This document shows, piece by piece, positions 53,188 to 61,443 of a stretch of DNA of 64,000 bases; position 1 is the first letter of the stretch, and each line of letters starts with the position of its first letter. The translations under genes and the position numbers were made by a program. The stretch lies in assembly GCA_947500545.1 (NCBI GenBank), contig CANMSO010000002.1, forward strand, positions 310,001 to 374,000. The letters run 5' to 3'. Source of the DNA: an uncultured Aquimarina sp. Lineage in GTDB: Bacteria; Bacteroidota; Bacteroidia; Flavobacteriales; Flavobacteriaceae. Under the pieces are notes generated by a model, which was not told the DNA's origin, did no database searches, and worked only from the letters and a program-made list of their open reading frames with translations.

Positions 53188-54225
53188 ATGAACTTAAAAA
53201 CAATTTATGTAATATCCTTACTGTTGCTTTCCCGATTTGTCTTTTCGCAAGAAGGAATTCCTGTATATGCAGATTATCTTTCGGATAATCTTTATTTGGT
53301 GCATCCTGCAATGGCGGGTGCTGCAAATGCTAATAAAATTAGACTTACTGCCAGAAAACAATGGTTTGACGTGGATAATGCACCTAATACCCAATCAGCA
53401 AATATTAATTTTAGAACTGGGGAGAAAGTAGGGTTAGGAGGAATTGTTTATAAAGATGAAAATGGTAGATTTTCTCAGACAGGGGTATATTTAACTTTTG
53501 CCTACCATCTTTTATTTTCAAGAGATAGAACAGATCTAAATATGCTTTCTTTTGGATTGAGTACTGGGATTATTCAGTCTAATGCTGATTTAAGAGGGTT
53601 ATTTGATATAACAGATTTTGATCCTCTTCTTGTGCCAAATCAAGTGAAAAAATTCGGTTATTTCAATATGGATGTTGGTATGTCTTATAATTATTTAGAA
53701 TGGTATGCACATTTTACAGTAAAAAATATATTACCAACCGCTAGAGATATTTTTGACCAGTCAGACCCAGCTGTAGCACCAATTAGAGAATCAAGTAATC
53801 AACGTAGATATATAGCTTCTTTTGGCCGGGTATTTAGTTTTAGTGGAGGGCCATGGAGTTTTGAGCCTTCTGTAATGTATCAGGCAACAGACGAAACTCA
53901 GGAAAGTACTATTGATGTTAACGGGAAAGTGTATAGAGATCTTAATGAAGTTACTACATTATGGGGTGGTTTGTCCTATAGACGTAGTCTAGATGGAGCA
54001 GAATTTTCTCAGGATGGTTTTTCGGTTGAAAGTCAACAACTACAATATTTTACTCCGTTTCTAGGTGTTAATTATAAGAAATGGATGGTTGGATATACCT
54101 ACAGTTATCAATCTAATTCTGTAGTGCTAAGTAATGGTGGGTTTCATCAAATCACTTTGGGTTACGATTTCGGGAAACTTAAAGAACGATGGAACTGTAA
54201 ATGTCCTGCTATCAATTCTAAATAA
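53188..54225 (+). CDS. PorP/SprF family type IX secretion membrane protein
   Basis: 345-residue outer-membrane protein of the PorP/SprF family. A signal peptide (about 1-20, ending VFSQ) is followed by GIPVYADYLSDNLYLVHPAMAGAANANKIRLTARKQW, the family's N-terminal hallmark. The rest is beta-barrel-like with aromatic-ended strands, closing GYDFGKLKERWNCKCPAINSK. Members either belong to the type IX core (PorP) or escort a particular giant adhesin (SprF with SprB). No large adhesin gene adjoins it here, so its cargo is not evident. Confidence 0.93.
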   Translation: MNLKTIYVISLLLLSRFVFSQEGIPVYADYLSDNLYLVHPAMAGAANANKIRLTARKQWFDVDNAPNTQSANINFRTGEKVGLGGIVYKDENGRFSQTGVYLTFAYHLLFSRDRTDLNMLSFGLSTGIIQSNADLRGLFDITDFDPLLVPNQVKKFGYFNMDVGMSYNYLEWYAHFTVKNILPTARDIFDQSDPAVAPIRESSNQRRYIASFGRVFSFSGGPWSFEPSVMYQATDETQESTIDVNGKVYRDLNEVTTLWGGLSYRRSLDGAEFSQDGFSVESQQLQYFTPFLGVNYKKWMVGYTYSYQSNSVVLSNGGFHQITLGYDFGKLKERWNCKCPAINSK

Positions 54226-54252
54226 GAAGAATACTTTTTCAATACTAAAAAT

Positions 54253-54280
54253 AAAAGCCTGCACATGTGCAGGCTTTTTT
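54253..54280. terminator. Bidirectional terminator between PorP/SprF and rhodanese genes
   Basis: Perfect palindrome (aaaagcctgcaca / tgtgcaggctttt) with A and T runs on either side. It can serve the plus-strand gene ending at 54225 and the minus-strand gene ending at 54295. Confidence 0.88.
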
Positions 54281-54294
54281 AGTTTGCAATAATT

Positions 54295-54807
54295 TCATTT
54301 AATATAAGTGCCCTCAAACTGCAATCTCTTGTCTTTTGTGTGAACCAATGAAGATAATTCATACACGTTTTTATATCCATACCCATATAAATTTATGAAT
54401 GTGGGAATATTTAATGCCAGAGGTGCTTTTTTAGAAGCAAAATGTATAAGATCTCCATCAATGTTATTATTGCAATAGATCAAAATTCGAGTTTCTTTTG
54501 AGGAAATATGTTCTGCTAATTTTTCTTTAGTAAAATCTGAAAAATTTATATGTATGGCCCCTTTAAGATGTTTCCCTTTGTAAGCCTCAGCAGAACGGGT
54601 ATCCAGCAAAATTGTATTCTCATCGCTCATATATTTTAGAAAAGTATCTAATGGTATTAACCTTTCTTTCCGGTATTCCAATATTTCTTCAGACATCTTC
54701 AGAAAAGAGCTATAATCAACATTTGATTTTGGTATTTCTTTTTTTTTTTGCGATAACATGACAATTGGAATGAATGTTAGTATGATTGTTTTTATAATAG
54801 TTTTCAT
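54295..54807 (-). CDS. Secreted rhodanese-like domain protein
   Basis: 170-residue exported protein (signal peptide about 1-19) with a rhodanese fold. NTILLDTRSAEAYKGKHLKGAIHINF is the N-terminal half of the domain, and the active-site loop cysteine is C112 in ILIYCNNNIDGD. The six-residue loop after Cys is consistent with a single-domain rhodanese. About 30 residues follow the fold. It begins 6 bases after the vWA lipoprotein gene and is probably translated with it. The substrate is unknown; a periplasmic sulfur-transfer or phosphatase-like role is possible. Confidence 0.88.
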   Translation of the reverse strand: MKTIIKTIILTFIPIVMLSQKKKEIPKSNVDYSSFLKMSEEILEYRKERLIPLDTFLKYMSDENTILLDTRSAEAYKGKHLKGAIHINFSDFTKEKLAEHISSKETRILIYCNNNIDGDLIHFASKKAPLALNIPTFINLYGYGYKNVYELSSLVHTKDKRLQFEGTYIK

Positions 54808-54813
54808 AGTTGC

Positions 54814-55986
54814 TTATTTTTCCCAAGAAAATGATTTTTCTTTACCTTGTTTTTTTATAGCATTTAATAAAGCTGCTTCTAGATTTGTATCGTCTTTTTT
54901 TCGGTTATTTTTAATATACTCTACTCGTTTTTTATTCAATTTTTGGATTTTTTGCTGTATTTCTTTACGAGCAGTGCTTTTTTCTGCGATGTATTTTTTG
55001 AGCTCTGTATTGGATTTTCCTTTGAGGTCTTTTGGTAATTCTTCTTTTGCTACTTCTTCTATTTCAAAAGCCTCGTCTTCGGCAGCATCAATTAAATCCC
55101 AGCTTTTATTCTTATAGAAACCTGAACTTTTGCTAACGGCACGACTTACCGCGTTGGCAGGACTATAAGATCGTGCATTACTATCTTGTTCTGCTTGTAG
55201 GCTTCTTTTTTGCGACCCTTTGTTTCCATAATAGATATATGTTTCGTTTAATTTTTGGTTTAATTTTAAAATAATATCATCATAAGGAGTAGAGATATGA
55301 ACAGTCTCACGATTATGATCTATAGCCGTATATTCTCCATGTGTTATATCGGCACCGTGTTTCCACATTGTGTCAATTCCTTGTCCGTAGTTACCACAAA
55401 ATATAGTGTTTATAGAAATGTCTTTTTCTAGGGCATCAGTAGCAGAATCTTTATAATTTACGGGACCTTGTGTAAAAGGTTCATTTCCTGCAATGAAAAT
55501 TAGCTTTAGATGATCGTTATTCTTTTTCCAATCTAATTGGTTAATCGAAGTGTTGATCACTTTACCACAATATTCATTTCCCCCGTTTGTGGTAAGTGCA
55601 AATAGTTCTTTTGAGATTTCATCAAGATCTTCAGAAAAAGGTAATACTTGTCTTATGAATCCCTCTCTAGATGGTAGACCATCGTTGCCATACTCATATA
55701 GTGCTATCTGAAGCTTTATTTTATTATGACCGCATTTTGCATAAGAAAGCTCATTTACAATTTCCCAAAGTTGTGCTTTGGCCTGATCAATTAATCCATC
55801 CATGCTGTTACTGGTGTCCAATAAAAGAGCTACTTGAATATTACGAGTATTTGGATCTGTTTTGGTAGTGTGTATTTGATGAGCTTGATTTTGTTCAAAT
55901 GTAAACTCGGTATTTTGTCTATTATTTGCATTACAGGAAATATGGATACATATGCATAATGTACTCCAGATAAAAAATGTTTTCAT
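54814..55986 (-). CDS. von Willebrand factor A domain lipoprotein
   Basis: 390-residue exported protein with a likely lipobox (IHISC, Cys 18). Residues about 50-250 form a vWA domain with an intact metal-ion-dependent adhesion site: DTSNSM (DxSxS), and later Thr and Asp positions in ALTTNGGNEYCG and FIAGNEPF. The C-terminal 120 residues are Lys/Glu-rich and helical, likely coiled coil (EEVAKEELPKDLKGK). vWA domains usually mediate protein binding. It is co-directional with the rhodanese gene and divergent from the LytS-like kinase, so the kinase may control this pair. Confidence 0.88.
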   Translation of the reverse strand: MKTFFIWSTLCICIHISCNANNRQNTEFTFEQNQAHQIHTTKTDPNTRNIQVALLLDTSNSMDGLIDQAKAQLWEIVNELSYAKCGHNKIKLQIALYEYGNDGLPSREGFIRQVLPFSEDLDEISKELFALTTNGGNEYCGKVINTSINQLDWKKNNDHLKLIFIAGNEPFTQGPVNYKDSATDALEKDISINTIFCGNYGQGIDTMWKHGADITHGEYTAIDHNRETVHISTPYDDIILKLNQKLNETYIYYGNKGSQKRSLQAEQDSNARSYSPANAVSRAVSKSSGFYKNKSWDLIDAAEDEAFEIEEVAKEELPKDLKGKSNTELKKYIAEKSTARKEIQQKIQKLNKKRVEYIKNNRKKDDTNLEAALLNAIKKQGKEKSFSWEK

Positions 55987-56001
55987 GGCTTTTTCTTTTT
56001 A

Positions 56002-56050
56002 AATTCTGGATAAAATTATGTCGAACTTTTTTAGCTAAAAATCCAGAATT
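56002..56050. repeat. Inverted repeat in the vWA/LytS divergent region (outer)
   Basis: aattctggat (56002-56011) and atccagaatt (56041-56050) are perfect 10-bp inverted copies 29 bases apart. They lie 16 bases from the vWA gene start. They could form a stem in the vWA leader or bind a dimeric regulator. Confidence 0.55.
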
Positions 56051-56056
56051 AGGAAA

Positions 56057-56075
56057 TACTCGATATGATTGAGTA
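56057..56075. repeat. Inverted repeat in the vWA/LytS divergent region (inner)
   Basis: tactcgat and attgagta pair at seven of eight positions around a three-base spacer. It lies about 130 bases before the kinase ATG and next to the outer inverted repeat. Confidence 0.4.
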
Positions 56076-56206
56076 AACGTGCACTTTTAATTAGCGAACT
56101 TCCTTTTTAAAGCGTGAAAAGTGCTATAAAACGCTATAATCAAAAGTTTGACATTTTATTTTCCCGTTTAAATGGATTAAGTTTAGCATATTCAAATAGA
56201 AATATA

Positions 56207-58417
56207 ATGAAGAAGATCAGTTTAATAATAGTATTTCTGTGTTTCCTGCCTTTTATGGTTTTAGGACAGGAAAACGCTAGAGTTAAACGATCAGAATCAA
56301 TGAGCATTAAGGGCTCTGTAAAAGAAAAAGATACGCGAAAACCGATTAAGGATGTCACAGTAACAGTATTAGGTAGAGGTGATGTTACTACAGATGTTTT
56401 TGGGGATTTTAGGATTGAAGCTAATGTGGGAGATGAGATTATTATTAGGCACGATAGTTTTGCTACAATTCGATATACGATAAAAGATGGTCAAAGAATT
56501 GATGTTTTAGTTGAAGACAACCCAATTGAGGTGGCTGCCGAAGCAGTATCTAAAAAAAAGATCGAGTCTATATATAATGAAAATCTAAATAAGGCAAAAG
56601 AATCATTACAGAAAGATGCAGCTATTGGTATACAGTATATAACAAATGCCCTTGAAACCATACGTGATGATGACTCCAGAAAGGAAGAAAAGAAGGCTGA
56701 ATTATATGAAGCATTAGCCGATATCTACAAGTACTGGAAACAACCGGACCTTGCGGAAAGTAATTATTTAATTAGCCTAAGTAATAAATATAGTGCCGAC
56801 GTAAAAATTAAGTTGGCAATAGCACGTTTGGAAAGTGAAAACTATCAAAGTGCTTTAAAAGCTTTTCAAGAATTACAGCGATCCAGATTAAGTGCCAATC
56901 AAAAAGTTCAGGTTTTTGAAGGATTAGGAGATAGCTATAAAGGGCTGCAAAATTATACTAATGCCAGTTTAAATTACAATAAGGCACTATCGTTAAGTCA
57001 AAGAAAAGGGCTGGATAATAAAGTAATTTTATTGAATTCAAAGTTGGCTGTGATACTACAACAACAGGGAAATATCACAGGTGCAGAGGAATATCTAGAT
57101 AACTCAGTGCAGTTGGCAAGACGAAAAGATAAAAAAACAGCTGCCAGACAAAGAAGCGCAGCTGCAGATTTTTACAGTAAGAGTAGAAGTTTTGATAAAG
57201 AGATTCAATTAAGAAAAGAAGCTTTAGAAGATATTGAAGATATTGAAGTTGCTCAAGATTCGGTTCAAGTATTAGAAGAAGATAAGTCTTTGAGGCCTCA
57301 AGTACAAAATTATAAGATAGCGAGTGCCTTTGCTGCTCAGGAAAAGTACGATGAAGCTATTACGTATTTGGATGAAAGTATTAAGGAAGCCGAGTCAAAG
57401 AATGACCTTATTGTTCAAAAAGATGCTACTCGTAAACTTGGTGAGGTGTATCGGGAAAAGGGAGAGTTAAAGAAAGCTTCTGAAGCTTTTGAAGAATATG
57501 AGGTGATTATTGATAAGCTTTATATTCAAAAAGACCAGGAGATATCTCAGGCAAATCGCTTTAGAAGAGAGTTAGCCGAGAGTGCAAATCGAATTACTAC
57601 CCTGGAAAAAGATAGAGAACTTAATGAAACCAGGTATAAACTTGCTTTTGCATCACAGGAAATAGCAAATCAGCAAAGTCTTAAACAACAGATAGTAATC
57701 TATTTTTTGATAGGCCTTACGCTATTGTTACTTCTTGCTGCGTACTTGATGTATCGCAATAATAGACAACAGAGATATGCAAATAATCTATTAGCATTAA
57801 AATCTTTGAGATCCCAGATGAACCCACATTTTATCTTTAATGCTTTAAACTCTGTAAATACATTTATTGCTACAAGTGATGAACGAACGGCAAATCGATA
57901 TCTTACGGATTTTTCTTTGTTAATGAGAGCGGTTTTAGAGAACAGCGAAGAGAATTTTATTTCGTTGACTAAAGAGATAGAGCTACTACGGTTATATGTA
58001 CAGCTAGAGCATTTTAGATTTCAGGATAAATTTGAATATAGCATAGATATTGATCCACAAATTGAAATTGAAGAATTTATGATTCCACCAATGTTACTTC
58101 AACCGTATGTAGAAAATGCTGTTTGGCATGGATTAAGATATAGGTTAGAACAAGGATTACTATCAATAAAGTTTCTAAAAGTATCCCCAGATAGTATAGA
58201 AATTACCATTACTGATAACGGTATAGGTAGAAAGAAATCGATGGAATTAAAAACTAAGAATCAAAAACTACAGAAATCAAAAGGGATGAGTAACATCAAA
58301 AAAAGAATAGAGATTCTTAATAAAATGTATAAAGACAAAGTAGACGTATCGATATCAGATATGAATAATGAAGAAGAAGGAACCCAAGTCGTTCTCACAA
58401 TTAAAAAAGACAAATGA
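56207..58417 (+). CDS. LytS-like sensor histidine kinase with carboxypeptidase-like and TPR domains
   Basis: 736-residue sensor from ATG 56207 (MKKISLIIVFLCF), which opens a signal peptide; the in-frame ATG at 56114 would put 31 unrelated residues before it. After the signal comes a carboxypeptidase-regulatory-like beta-sandwich (SIKGSVKEKDTRKPIKDVTV), then several tetratricopeptide repeats (about residues 140-450), a coiled coil, one membrane helix (IYFLIGLTLLLLLAAYL) and a cytoplasmic His_kinase domain. The phosphorylated His is in QMNPHFIFNALN; the ATPase part has MLLQPYVENAVWHG and ITDNGIGR. The next gene overlaps by 4 bases and is its regulator. The stimulus is unknown; TPRs point to protein or peptide binding in the periplasm. 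Confidence 0.93.
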   Translation: MKKISLIIVFLCFLPFMVLGQENARVKRSESMSIKGSVKEKDTRKPIKDVTVTVLGRGDVTTDVFGDFRIEANVGDEIIIRHDSFATIRYTIKDGQRIDVLVEDNPIEVAAEAVSKKKIESIYNENLNKAKESLQKDAAIGIQYITNALETIRDDDSRKEEKKAELYEALADIYKYWKQPDLAESNYLISLSNKYSADVKIKLAIARLESENYQSALKAFQELQRSRLSANQKVQVFEGLGDSYKGLQNYTNASLNYNKALSLSQRKGLDNKVILLNSKLAVILQQQGNITGAEEYLDNSVQLARRKDKKTAARQRSAAADFYSKSRSFDKEIQLRKEALEDIEDIEVAQDSVQVLEEDKSLRPQVQNYKIASAFAAQEKYDEAITYLDESIKEAESKNDLIVQKDATRKLGEVYREKGELKKASEAFEEYEVIIDKLYIQKDQEISQANRFRRELAESANRITTLEKDRELNETRYKLAFASQEIANQQSLKQQIVIYFLIGLTLLLLLAAYLMYRNNRQQRYANNLLALKSLRSQMNPHFIFNALNSVNTFIATSDERTANRYLTDFSLLMRAVLENSEENFISLTKEIELLRLYVQLEHFRFQDKFEYSIDIDPQIEIEEFMIPPMLLQPYVENAVWHGLRYRLEQGLLSIKFLKVSPDSIEITITDNGIGRKKSMELKTKNQKLQKSKGMSNIKKRIEILNKMYKDKVDVSISDMNNEEEGTQVVLTIKKDK

Positions 58418-59145
58418 GTTTAACAGCAATTATTGTAGATGATGAGGCTAATAGCAGGGCTATTCTCAGAAATTATTTAGGTAAATATTGCCCTTCTGTT
58501 ACTATTTTAGGAGAAGCGGCAAGTGTGCAGGAAACACTAACATTACTAGATACTAACACTCCTGATTTATTATTCCTGGATGTTGAAATGCCATATGGTA
58601 ATGCTTTTGATTTATTAGAAAAAGTTCCAGATCGCACATTTGAAATCGTTTTTGTTACAGCTTACGATCATTATGCCGTTGATGCATTAAATGCACAGGC
58701 AACCTATTACTTGCTTAAACCAATTGCTATTGATAATTTGATTAAGGCAGTTGATCATGTTAGTCATATAAAGGAACGTGAAAAAGAACTTTTGGATACG
58801 GTATTGATACCTAAAGTGATTACAACTGAAGGTAAAATTACTATTCCGCAACAAGATGGTTTTGAAGTGTTAAAGATTTCTGATATCTTATACTGCCAGG
58901 CAGATGATAATTATACCAAAATTTATCTTGAAAAGGGACAAAAATTGGTTAGTAAGACACTTAAGTATTTTGAAGAATCGTTAAATACTCAAGGATTTGT
59001 TAGGACCCATAAAAGCTATCTGGTTAATGTTAGTAAAATTACTAGATATCGAAAAGGCAAGGGGGGAAGCATTGTGCTTTCTTCTGGAAAAGAACTAGCA
59101 GTATCTTCCTCAAAAAAAAGGGTGCTTCTGGATTATTTTAAATAG
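58414..59145 (+). CDS. LytTR family response regulator
   Basis: 243-residue response regulator. The receiver domain (1-120) has the acidic pair DD at 9-10, the phosphoacceptor D56 in LLFLDVEMPYG and the Lys in YLLKPI. The C-terminal LytTR DNA-binding domain (about 140-243) includes LYCQADDNYTKIYLEKG, FVRTHKSYLVNVS and the closing AVSSSKKRVLLDYF. LytTR proteins bind paired direct repeats upstream of target genes. Translation is coupled to the kinase (ATGA overlap). The vWA-rhodanese operon next door is a candidate target. Confidence 0.95.
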   Translation: MSLTAIIVDDEANSRAILRNYLGKYCPSVTILGEAASVQETLTLLDTNTPDLLFLDVEMPYGNAFDLLEKVPDRTFEIVFVTAYDHYAVDALNAQATYYLLKPIAIDNLIKAVDHVSHIKEREKELLDTVLIPKVITTEGKITIPQQDGFEVLKISDILYCQADDNYTKIYLEKGQKLVSKTLKYFEESLNTQGFVRTHKSYLVNVSKITRYRKGKGGSIVLSSGKELAVSSSKKRVLLDYFK

Positions 59146-59156
59146 TTTGTATACTG

Positions 59157-59660
59157 CTACTCTGTAGGGTCTAAGTAAGCTACGTTTTTTCTTCTTTTGA
59201 TAACGGGAGAATCCTCAAACAATATTTTTACTTGATTATCCCAGTCATTTACAATATCAAAATAGCTAGAATTAACAACAGACATTATTTTACCACAATC
59301 ATCACATACATGTTTTTCATATTCTAGGAAATAATGAGCAAATTCATGAAATGCTACTACTTTTAGGATTTCCTGGTCCAAAAGGGCCACCCAATTGATA
59401 ACAATATTTTCTATCTCGTTGTTTTTATTTCTAGTTACCATTCCTAGTGTAGACGCCTGCGGGCTTAAGTGAAGTGTATCTACGACATCAATGTTTTTTA
59501 ACTCAAAAAGCTTATCGTAGTATTCGATATCATATTCTTTGCAGTATTCAAAGAACATATCTAGATGAAGCTTTAATCTTCCGTCGATTTGAACTCCATC
59601 TTGTGCAAATGTATATGTTGCACAAAATAGGGTAAAGAGTACATAAAGACTTTTTTTCAT
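59157..59660 (-). CDS. Secreted protein with HExxH motif, putative zinc metallopeptidase
   Basis: 167-residue exported protein (signal peptide about 1-19, ending TFAQ). HEFAH at 105-109 in VVAFHEFAHYF matches the HExxH zinc-protease motif, and CDDCGKIMS (C119, C122) lies 10 residues later. The third ligand is not certain. A stretch NWVALLDQEILKVV precedes the motif, as in small minimetalloproteases. I cannot assign a peptidase family. It is convergent with the LytTR gene with an 11-base gap and no visible terminator between them. Confidence 0.75.
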   Translation of the reverse strand: MKKSLYVLFTLFCATYTFAQDGVQIDGRLKLHLDMFFEYCKEYDIEYYDKLFELKNIDVVDTLHLSPQASTLGMVTRNKNNEIENIVINWVALLDQEILKVVAFHEFAHYFLEYEKHVCDDCGKIMSVVNSSYFDIVNDWDNQVKILFEDSPVIKRRKNVAYLDPTE

Positions 59661-59816
59661 GACTATAGTTTTATAGGTACTGGTTTATTAGTAAAATCTA
59701 TTTCTGTAAATGTTTAGTTACCAAAGATTTAATTCAAATAAAGAAAAAAAAGTTGGATAAAATCGATAAAAAGTGTTAAAATTCGCTAAAATGCACTTTA
59801 AAAACAATGATTACTT

Positions 59817-59841
59817 AAAAAAGTAAGTTAAAACTTACTTT
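59817..59841 (-). terminator. Rho-independent terminator of the putative small RNA or murI
   Basis: On the minus strand aaagtaagtt and aacttacttt form a perfect 10-bp stem with a two-base loop, followed by further T residues. Confidence 0.75.
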
Positions 59842-59898
59842 CATCTTTTGATTGTTGTCAAGTAGCCGAAATGCCTCTAGGGGAGTGGGGTTTGATGA
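59817..59898 (-). ncRNA. Putative small structured RNA of about 80 nt
   Basis: Minus-strand transcript inferred from a perfect TAnnTTTG element (59904-59911) and a perfect terminator hairpin (59817-59841). Near the predicted 5' end TCATC can pair with GATGA just before the terminator, closing a domain that contains a C-rich stretch (CCCCACTCCCCT) and a GAGGCATTTCGGCT segment. This GC-rich core stands out in AT-rich intergenic DNA. No family is recognised; the -33 element is not visible. It could also be the 3' untranslated region of murI. Confidence 0.4.
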
Positions 59899-59903
59899 TA
59901 TCA

Positions 59904-59911
59904 CAAATTTA
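59904..59911 (-). promoter_or_regulatory. Putative promoter -7 element of the small RNA
   Basis: Minus-strand TAAATTTG matches TAnnTTTG and sits just upstream of the GC-rich segment. No TTG at the expected -33 distance. Confidence 0.4.
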
Positions 59912-60014
59912 GTGCAGATACTTGTAAGAAACTATAGTGTATTTCCTGTTTTTTAGAGGGGATTGAGACCCTTTTTTACGGGGTGTAAATACGTAGTTTA
60001 GGAGTAAAACGAAC

Positions 60015-60803
60015 TCAAAAATCCAATTCACTCACATTAAGTTTGGTGTTACTTTTGCGCAAGATATTTTTCAAAATATCAGCATCTTTATTGGTGTAGA
60101 AAATGTGTGTTCCCATTTCAGGATTTGGATTCAATAGTTTATTGATATTTAGTATCGTTTTTGTTTGTCTAGCAACAGCTTCTCCAGAATCAATAATGGT
60201 TACCTTATCGGAAAGCATTTTTTTTAAGATTGGGATGAGATAAGGGTAATGGCTACACCCTAATACTAGATAATCGATATTTTGTATGATTAATGGCTTA
60301 ATATATGAAGTAAGCAATGTGTGCATCGCGTTGCTATTAATTTTACCAGCCTCTATAAGTTCTACTAATCCGGTACCTATAACTTCGATAACTTCAATAT
60401 TATTAGCGTAAAGATCAGATGTTTTGGCAAATAATTCACTTGATAAAGTCCCTTTGGTAGCAAGAACACCTACCTTTTTTGTTTTGGTGTGAATAGCTGC
60501 AGGTTTTATTGCGGGTTCAATACCAATAAAAGGAATGTCATATGTTGATCTAAGTACCTTTATTGCATTTGTAGTAGCTGTATTGCAAGCAACCACCACA
60601 ATCTTACAGTTAAGCTCTAGGAGTTTTTCTGTATTTTTTATACTTAATTCCAGAATTTCTTCCTTGCTTCTTTTGCCATAAGGAGCATATTTACTGTCGG
60701 CAAGATAGATAGTATTTTCATTTGGTAACAGATCAGAAATTTCTGCCCAGATAGAAGTACCTCCTACGCCAGAATCAAATATGCCAATGGGTTTATCGTG
60801 CAT
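60015..60803 (-). CDS. murI: Glutamate racemase MurI
   Basis: Converts L-glutamate to D-glutamate for peptidoglycan. It begins MHDKPIGIFDSGVGGTSIWAEI, with both catalytic cysteines in VVACNTATTNA and LGCSHYPYL. Length 262 residues is standard. It follows the two ompH genes after a terminator hairpin and has a perfect -7 element in the gap, so it seems to be expressed both on its own and by read-through. Confidence 0.96.
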   Translation of the reverse strand: MHDKPIGIFDSGVGGTSIWAEISDLLPNENTIYLADSKYAPYGKRSKEEILELSIKNTEKLLELNCKIVVVACNTATTNAIKVLRSTYDIPFIGIEPAIKPAAIHTKTKKVGVLATKGTLSSELFAKTSDLYANNIEVIEVIGTGLVELIEAGKINSNAMHTLLTSYIKPLIIQNIDYLVLGCSHYPYLIPILKKMLSDKVTIIDSGEAVARQTKTILNINKLLNPNPEMGTHIFYTNKDADILKNILRKSNTKLNVSELDF

Positions 60804-60825
60804 TGTATTTTATTATAGAATGTAT

Positions 60826-60833
60826 CAAAAATA
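60826..60833 (-). promoter_or_regulatory. Putative promoter -7 element for murI
   Basis: Minus-strand TATTTTTG matches TAnnTTTG, 22 bases before the murI ATG, and overlaps the end of the terminator T run. The -33 region would lie inside the terminator stem, where no TTG is seen. Confidence 0.45.
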
Positions 60834-60868
60834 AAAAAAACAGTAAGAGGCATCTTACTGTTTTTTTT
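60833..60868 (-). terminator. Rho-independent terminator after the second ompH gene
   Basis: cagtaaga / tcttactg, extended by A-T pairs, with a four-base loop (ggca). Long A and T runs flank both sides; on the minus strand it lies 20 bases after the ompH stop. Confidence 0.85.
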
Positions 60869-60888
60869 ATTTTTTATTTAGGGTACTA

Positions 60889-61398
60889 TTAAATTCCTAA
60901 ATCTTTCTTTACATCTGCCATAAGGTTTTTACCATCTGCCATGATTACTCCGGTTCCTGTAGTTGAATCTAATACATATTCAAAACCTTGTGCTCTTGCA
61001 ACCTTTTGGATAGAAGTACGTGCTTGTTCGTATATAGGCTTCATTAATTCAATTTCTTTTTTCTGAAGATCTTGAAGTGCATTTTGTCTATAATCGTTAA
61101 TACTTTTCTCAGTAGCCTGTATTTCTTGCTGTCTTTTTAAGTTCTCTTCATCAGTTTTAGTTTCTGCTTCTTGAGAATATTTCTTAATTGTATTTTGCAA
61201 TTCTAAAACCATAGTTCTGATTTCAGCATCATAAGTTTTGTTAAGTTTTTCGATCTCACTTTTTGCAGCTTTATATGCAGGCATTGATTCTACAAGTTCT
61301 TGTGATGCAATATGTGCCACTTTGGATTGAGCATTTACAAAACCTGTTGTTCCTATAGTAAGTGCAAGAGCTACTAGTAATGTTCTAAATTGTTTCAT
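60889..61398 (-). CDS. OmpH/Skp family periplasmic chaperone (second)
   Basis: 169-residue periplasmic chaperone of the OmpH/Skp family, which holds unfolded outer-membrane proteins on their way to BamA. Signal peptide at about 1-23 (ending VNAQ). The mature part starts SKVAHIASQELVESMPAYKAAKSEIEKL, followed by a long coiled coil (about 45-125) and the closing helix-strand VARAQGFEYVLDSTTG. It is a paralogue of the longer gene upstream. Tandem ompH genes after bamA are usual in Bacteroidota. Confidence 0.94.
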   Translation of the reverse strand: MKQFRTLLVALALTIGTTGFVNAQSKVAHIASQELVESMPAYKAAKSEIEKLNKTYDAEIRTMVLELQNTIKKYSQEAETKTDEENLKRQQEIQATEKSINDYRQNALQDLQKKEIELMKPIYEQARTSIQKVARAQGFEYVLDSTTGTGVIMADGKNLMADVKKDLGI

Positions 61399-61443
61399 TT
61401 GTAAGTAATATTAATGGGTGTTAAATTTTAAAAAATTAATTAT

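Larger units (their letters stand above)
59661..60014. other. 354-base intergenic region with candidate small RNA
   Basis: No protein gene is apparent. The region holds, on the minus strand, a TAAATTTG promoter element, a GC-rich segment and a perfect terminator hairpin (details in separate entries). The murI stop is at 60015, so the hairpin may instead end the murI transcript about 170 bases downstream. The remaining sequence near 59940-60000 contains short G-rich and C-rich runs with a weak hairpin (aggg/cccttt). Confidence 0.5.

Noticed and set aside
59940..59970. Weak hairpin aggg/cccttttt after murI
   Set aside because: Only four base pairs and the T run is on the strand opposite to murI transcription.
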